The notes under the pieces are model-generated. The model was not told the DNA's origin. It saw nothing but the letters and a program-made list of their open reading frames with translations, and searched no databases. A stretch of DNA of 46,223 nt from DATMQA01 sp035566895. Lineage in GTDB: Bacteria; Verrucomicrobiota; Verrucomicrobiia; Limisphaerales; UBA8199. The DNA lies in NCBI GenBank assembly GCA_035566895.1, contig DATMQA010000185.1:1-46223 (forward strand), read 5' to 3'. Position numbers and translations under genes: made by a program. Positions 41,894-46,223 of the stretch are shown piece after piece (within the stretch, counting starts at the first letter, position 1; each line of letters starts with the position of its first letter).

Positions 41894-44664
41894 GATCCGG
41901 GCTTGGAATTGGAATTTGCCAGCATTTCAGTGAACTGGTAAGCGCCCGCGCTTACCAGACATTTGATGGAAGAATCCTCTTCCGTGACGGCAATCACACC
42001 GCGGGCTTTCGCTTGTGACGTTGCCGGCCAAAGAAGGTTTCCAGATTCCGTGATAGTGAAACTTCCTTTGGAGAGTTTGGGAATGTAAACTGCAGCGCGG
42101 GTGTTGGGTGGAACGTTGATTGAAAGAGAAAATTGGCCGTTGTCTGCTTTCTCCCAGCGGGTGGTGATGGGGCCCTTCACGGTGGGAACCGCACCCTCCG
42201 CAAACACCAGCCCGCCCGTTTCGGGCCGGACATCAAAGGTGGCGAATCCGCCGCTGGTGGGCTGGATGCCGCAGATGTATCTCTGGAAGAGATACCCCGG
42301 ATAGGCGGTCCAGGCGTGGTTCGCTTCCGCACCGCCAAAGCTTTCCCAATTGGCTTTGTTGCCCTCCAGCATCGGACGATAGCGGGCCAGATCGCCCACG
42401 GCAAAAGCAACGCCGCCCGCGTTCAACAGTCCGCTGTAGAACGCGTCGCCGCCGTAACCACCAATGTTCGGTTTGCCCGGTTTTTCAATGGCGTCAAGGA
42501 TTTTGGATTTGTCTGTCGCCGGCTCAATGTCAAAACGCAATGCCCATGCCGAGGCAAGTGGAAACATTTCCTTCCGGTCTGTCCGCGCAAGGTAAAATTC
42601 ACCATTGAACAAATTTGAATTAATGCCGCCTTTGACCTCCTCCGCCTGCCGCAAATACTCGGCGCTCTGATTTGTTTCGCCCATGGCTGAAAATACGCCA
42701 GAGGCGATGCGCAGGTTTTCATAATACTGACAAGCCGTGGCGATGTTGTAACCGCCGTTGGGCAGGTTGCCGCCGGCATACTCGGAGATTCGCCATCCGG
42801 GAGGATCAAGCAGTTGGTTGGTCGGGTTCTGATACGGCTTAATCCAATCCAGAAAATGCGTCAGGCGCGGCGCCATTTCGCGCAAAAGCGTCTCATCGCC
42901 TGAAAAGAGGTATTGCTGCCACAGCAACATCGGCCAATACATGGACCATTCCGGAATGCGGTGAGCCCGCTGCGCCGGGGAGCAGGCGGGAAAATCCCCA
43001 TTGGTAAGCTGTGCCGCGGCATAATCCCGCACCACCTTGTCAATCATCATCGTGTCGCGGTGATTGTAGAGCAGGACGTTGCCGATGTTCCAACTGTCCG
43101 CCGTCCACGACGATTGCTCGCGGTCGGCATCCACGCTGATGATAGCCTGCTGGATGTTCTGCCGCGCCGAACGCTCGCACATTTCGTAAATCGAATTGGG
43201 CAAATCGCTCGAACAATGAAACCGGCCGGCCACATCGGCGTCGCAGTAAGCCCAAATACCGCGCACATCGGAGGCTTTTAATTCTCCAGCGTAGCCGGTG
43301 ATTTTCATCACTTGGAACGATGTGTGGCGCCCGAAGTCAGCGTCCCAGGTTTCCGTGCCGCCGTGACAGGTATATTCGTCCCAACCCGCGGGTTTTCGTC
43401 CACCCGTCATCTGAAAGTATTCAATGCGAACCTTGTCTCCCGAATGATTGCCACGCATCGTAAGTTTAGGCCAGCCGTCAATGCACCGTCCGAAGTCCAC
43501 CAACCATGCGCCGTTCGTTGGGGTAATGCCGACCGGTTTGACTTCAGTTTGTTCACGTTCCATCGGCGCCATCTGCGCGAACAAATGGTAAAGGGACCGA
43601 TCCACCACGGTGGCCGACGTCCAACCGGAATCGTCAAAACCAGCGGTTTGCCAGCCGACCGGTTCCCGGCGCGAATCGAATTGAATGGCCGCGCGAGCAC
43701 CACCACCTTCACCGGTATTGGTTTCAACAAATGCTGGCGGAAGATGGGCCGCCTCCTCCGGTATTGTCCACCGATACGGTTGACTCGCTGGAGCCATCTG
43801 TATGCGCATGGCTGGAAAATAGGTCGCGTTGGTTTCGATGAACGCGGTATGGGCCAGAACCTTCCAGGATTCATCAGTGCCAATCGTTGTTGACGAACCG
43901 TCGGGATAGTCAAGCCGCGCCTCCAGCAAAAAGGCCGGTCTGGCATTTACGCCGGCATTGTTCCACGTGCCCACCCAATGCCCGATGGCCGCGAACGCGT
44001 TGGTGCCGGTTTTTAGGAGTTTGGTAACATCGTAGGCATTGTATTGCCCGTGATGATAGGGATCACATCGGGCCGGTCCCCGGCCCAAAAGCCGCCCATT
44101 CAAATAAAGGACATAATCGTTGTGCGCGGTGATATACACCTTGGCTAAAGCCGGCTTGGTGGTGAGGGAAAAAGTCTTTCGGAAATAGGCGAAGTTGTTC
44201 AGGTTGGTGGTTTCATCCCAAACGTAATGCGCCGTCCACTCGTTTTGAGCCAAGCCGGTGTCGAAATAAGCTGGGGTGCTGTAGCGGCTTGGCTTGCCGG
44301 TCTGGTCCCATACCCGCACTGTCCACCAAACCCGCGTGGCTGAAGGCAACACCTTGCCGGCGTATTCAACCGAAGCCGACCTGGCCGAATCCACTTTTCC
44401 GCTGTCCCACCGGTCTCCGGTTCGCGTCGCCAGGCGCTCAGGGCTGGAGGCCACAAGGATCTGATACGCCATTTGCCTCTCTCCTCGGCTGCTATCGGCC
44501 GACCTCCAGGTGAAGCGCGCCACTTCCCGGTCAATCGCGAGTGGGTTGCTCACGCCGTTGACCAGCAGCCCCACGGGAGCCGACGCTTGGCCGGCAACAC
44601 AAAGGGCGGCCGAGGCCACAAGGAGCGCGAGAGCAGACTGTATTTTGACTCCCTCAGCGCGCAA
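41890..44664 (-). CDS. Alpha-L-rhamnosidase, GH78 (first gene of the operon)
   Basis: About 924 residues. The signal peptide (IQSALALLVASAALCVAGQ) matches the paralogue's MKISVV...; at that place this gene reads GTC AAA ATA instead of ATG AAA ATA. The best start is TTG 44664, with ATA (after GAGGGAG) or a distant GTG/ATG as alternatives; the first 95 codons of the full frame are antisense to the pseudopilin and are rejected. The catalytic region reads ISVDADREQSSWTADSWNIG, with Asn changed to Asp relative to the paralogues. The C-terminal part is FATFDVRPETGGLVFAEG. It ends with an ATGA overlap to the next glycosidase gene. Confidence 0.85.
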   Translation of the reverse strand: MRAEGVKIQSALALLVASAALCVAGQASAPVGLLVNGVSNPLAIDREVARFTWRSADSSRGERQMAYQILVASSPERLATRTGDRWDSGKVDSARSASVEYAGKVLPSATRVWWTVRVWDQTGKPSRYSTPAYFDTGLAQNEWTAHYVWDETTNLNNFAYFRKTFSLTTKPALAKVYITAHNDYVLYLNGRLLGRGPARCDPYHHGQYNAYDVTKLLKTGTNAFAAIGHWVGTWNNAGVNARPAFLLEARLDYPDGSSTTIGTDESWKVLAHTAFIETNATYFPAMRIQMAPASQPYRWTIPEEAAHLPPAFVETNTGEGGGARAAIQFDSRREPVGWQTAGFDDSGWTSATVVDRSLYHLFAQMAPMEREQTEVKPVGITPTNGAWLVDFGRCIDGWPKLTMRGNHSGDKVRIEYFQMTGGRKPAGWDEYTCHGGTETWDADFGRHTSFQVMKITGYAGELKASDVRGIWAYCDADVAGRFHCSSDLPNSIYEMCERSARQNIQQAIISVDADREQSSWTADSWNIGNVLLYNHRDTMMIDKVVRDYAAAQLTNGDFPACSPAQRAHRIPEWSMYWPMLLWQQYLFSGDETLLREMAPRLTHFLDWIKPYQNPTNQLLDPPGWRISEYAGGNLPNGGYNIATACQYYENLRIASGVFSAMGETNQSAEYLRQAEEVKGGINSNLFNGEFYLARTDRKEMFPLASAWALRFDIEPATDKSKILDAIEKPGKPNIGGYGGDAFYSGLLNAGGVAFAVGDLARYRPMLEGNKANWESFGGAEANHAWTAYPGYLFQRYICGIQPTSGGFATFDVRPETGGLVFAEGAVPTVKGPITTRWEKADNGQFSLSINVPPNTRAAVYIPKLSKGSFTITESGNLLWPATSQAKARGVIAVTEEDSSIKCLVSAGAYQFTEMLANSNSKPGS

Positions 44665-44689
44665 CGCCCCCGCCGCATAAAATCTTGGC

Positions 44690-45598
44690 TCAATTCCCAA
44701 GCGGGGAGGTGCAGGCCTGGACGCGGGCCAGATCATCGGAACTGTCGGCTGGCTGATAGTATCCCGTAAAGGTGAGCACGGCTGTTCCGTGCCATTTCCA
44801 ACGCTCGGCGTGGCCGTCGGCAAAGGACCAGGTGGTGCCCTTGCTGTGGCGGCTGCCGGGCAGATTCCACCATCTGTTTTGCCCCGAACCGATCGGGTCA
44901 ATGGCAAAGTCGCCGTCATCCACGCTGTATTCGTTCTCATCCACAAAGACAATCATTTGATTAACCTGCGGATTGGGTGGCCGGATTTGGCTGTATTTAC
45001 GCACGCTGCGAGCACCAGTGAGCAGCACCGCGGTTCCCGTCGGATCAGCGGCCGTGAACCCTCCCAGCGGATAGTTGATGGAGACGGTCCGTGCCTGGGG
45101 CCCCTGCGTTGGCACAAAGGTTGTCGGCGGGTTCGCCGGGTAGGTGAGCTGCCTCGTATTCGCCGGGCACGCATAAATGGAAACCGATGTGTTGTAGGGA
45201 TAGAGAACTCCATTGGGGATCCAAGGCACCGCCGGGTCAGATTGCGCCCCGCCCTGAATCCACGAGTTGGGCAACCCGTTGCCGCCGGGCCCGGGTATCG
45301 GCGCCGCTCCGTTAAGCGGCAGAAGATCGTTGTTGTCGTTAACATACATGTGCCAGCACAGTTGCAACTGCTTCATGTTACTGAGGCATTGAGTGGTCCT
45401 GGCTTTGTCCTTGGCCCTGGCCAGCGCCGGCAACAGCATCGCGGCCAAAATCGCAATAATGGCAATGACCACCAGCAACTCGATCAACGTAAAACCCGCC
45501 CGCCTGCCTGCGCCCGCTCCCACCAATTGCTTTGGCCCGGCGGGCCTGTTTATCTCGATATCCAACTTTGGCGTCATATCAGTAATAATCGTTCTCAT
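44690..45598 (-). CDS. Pseudopilin-like protein with H-X9-DG motif
   Basis: 302 residues from MRTIITDM (45598); MTPKLD (45577) is also possible. RRAGFTLIELLVVIAIIAIL is the prepilin cleavage and methylation site, with cleavage after Gly and Glu at +5. ARAKDKARTTQCLSNMKQLQ is the start of the pilin-like domain. RHSKGTTWSFADGHAE near the end is H, nine residues, DG, the processing-associated motif found in large families of Verrucomicrobiota and Planctomycetes. Such proteins are thought to form type II secretion-like pseudopili or surface fibres. It lies just upstream of the rhamnosidase operon. Confidence 0.92.
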   Translation of the reverse strand: MRTIITDMTPKLDIEINRPAGPKQLVGAGAGRRAGFTLIELLVVIAIIAILAAMLLPALARAKDKARTTQCLSNMKQLQLCWHMYVNDNNDLLPLNGAAPIPGPGGNGLPNSWIQGGAQSDPAVPWIPNGVLYPYNTSVSIYACPANTRQLTYPANPPTTFVPTQGPQARTVSINYPLGGFTAADPTGTAVLLTGARSVRKYSQIRPPNPQVNQMIVFVDENEYSVDDGDFAIDPIGSGQNRWWNLPGSRHSKGTTWSFADGHAERWKWHGTAVLTFTGYYQPADSSDDLARVQACTSPLGN

Positions 45599-45731
45599 GG
45601 TTCGGCTGTCTATTTTGCCTGCGCCGAAGAACGTGGGCGGCTGCGCCAAGAGCGGCACAGCCGCTACGTAAGCCAACGCATTCCATCTGCCATTTCTTCA
45701 TTTTGCCCCGTCGGCCAGTGCCCGCCTTCAG

Positions 45732-46223
45732 TTATGGTTGTTGAAAGAATAAGCGGTAAAAGACATTGCTCTGGTTCGCACCCGGCGGGATCGTGATCTG
45801 GTTGGTCAGGGCCGAACCGCTCACGGGGAACCACGCGCCGGTCGCCTGCAGCCCCACTGAGTTGCTCTGCAACTGCCAGCCCGTGTGGTCCGCCGGCCAG
45901 GAGAGCGTCATTTGATGGTTCGAGGACGACACCACAATGTTTGTCCGGCTGGGATTAAACAATACAAAATGGTGCTGCGCGCTAAGGTAACTAGCCAAGC
46001 TTGCAGCGTCACCGCTGGACAGGGTCGAGGAGGCGACGATCAGTTCGGCAAGGTCGCCCGCCAGACGATTGAAAAAATCAGACCGCGCGCCGATGTACAC
46101 CTGCTGTCCCTGATCGAAGTCGTTCGCCTCCTGGAAGCCGCCGCTCAACAAGCCGATTCCCGCGGACCGGCCATTAAGATACTGACTGACCGTATTGCCC
46201 GTCTCGGAGGCCGCCACGACGTA
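45732..46223 (-). CDS. LamG/concanavalin-like lectin protein, C-terminal part
   Basis: The frame is open to the right edge, so the gene starts outside the window. The visible 160 residues hold the end of a LamG-type jelly-roll (QQVYIGARSDFFNRLAGDLA followed by ELIVASSTLSSGDAASLASY). An 80-residue beta domain follows (MTLSWPADHTGWQLQSNS, NQITIPPGANQSNVFYRL), which is a frequent ending of surface proteins in this phylum. Binding of a carbohydrate or of the cell surface is likely. It precedes the pseudopilin gene on the same strand. Confidence 0.75.
   Translation of the reverse strand, partial: YVVAASETGNTVSQYLNGRSAGIGLLSGGFQEANDFDQGQQVYIGARSDFFNRLAGDLAELIVASSTLSSGDAASLASYLSAQHHFVLFNPSRTNIVVSSSNHQMTLSWPADHTGWQLQSNSVGLQATGAWFPVSGSALTNQITIPPGANQSNVFYRLFFQQP

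Noticed and set aside
44789..45796. 335-codon + strand ORF opposite the pseudopilin
   Set aside because: The minus strand encodes an unmistakable prepilin-type protein; the + frame is its antisense.

Overview
The window looks like a piece of a Verrucomicrobiota genome, most likely a Limisphaerales/Pedosphaera-type bacterium. Three things suggest this: Thr/Asn-rich secreted proteins with valine-aspartate beta-helix starts, a prepilin-like protein with the H-X9-DG C-terminal motif, and clustered GH78 alpha-L-rhamnosidases. No rRNA or complete tRNA is present, so the taxon is an inference.

Region 1 (about 1-13.0 kb) is a patchwork of short, mostly unrelated genes, chiefly on the + strand: small membrane proteins, secreted proteins and lipoproteins, a family 2 glycosyltransferase, two GNAT acetyltransferases, a phosphoribosyltransferase-like protein with a tiny coupled partner, a frameshifted isoprenylcysteine-methyltransferase-like gene, a HEAT-repeat protein and a zinc-ribbon protein. 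A beta-helix gene lies on the opposite strand. Between the genes sits a degenerate repeat module: a long palindrome, a CACACCAAATG box and a sigma70-like promoter. Broken genes (a RecD2 scrap, a frameshifted zinc-ribbon membrane protein) show turnover.

Region 2 (13.06-25.46 kb, - strand) is a polymorphic-toxin operon. A small secreted protein is followed by a 3003-residue RHS protein with a transglutaminase-like domain and a nuclease-like tip, then a probable immunity gene. After these come a second, short RHS-tip gene with an HNH-like toxin end, a SUKH-type immunity gene and a small secreted protein. The two RHS genes share a 78-bp identical block at the place where toxin tips are expected to be exchanged.

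Region 3 (25.6-32.9 kb) has the character of a mobile island. It holds two small XRE regulators, a lipoprotein, and a tightly overlapped - strand operon of seven small genes beginning with a SymE-like protein. A membrane-anchored ORF is followed in the -1 frame by a NarL-type response regulator, and the junction carries a textbook slippery heptamer and hairpin. A tyrosine recombinase lies next to a 3' tRNA-Gly remnant (the attachment site). The orientation of the tRNA remnant implies that the island extends leftwards, perhaps through the whole left part of the window.

Region 4 (33.0-46.2 kb) is probably host chromosome beyond the att site. It starts with a decayed integrase and a truncated exported protein. 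A four-gene - strand operon follows, with three paralogous GH78 rhamnosidases and one other six-hairpin glycosidase; upstream of it are a pseudopilin-like gene and the end of a lectin-like (LamG) protein. This points to degradation of rhamnose-containing polysaccharide.
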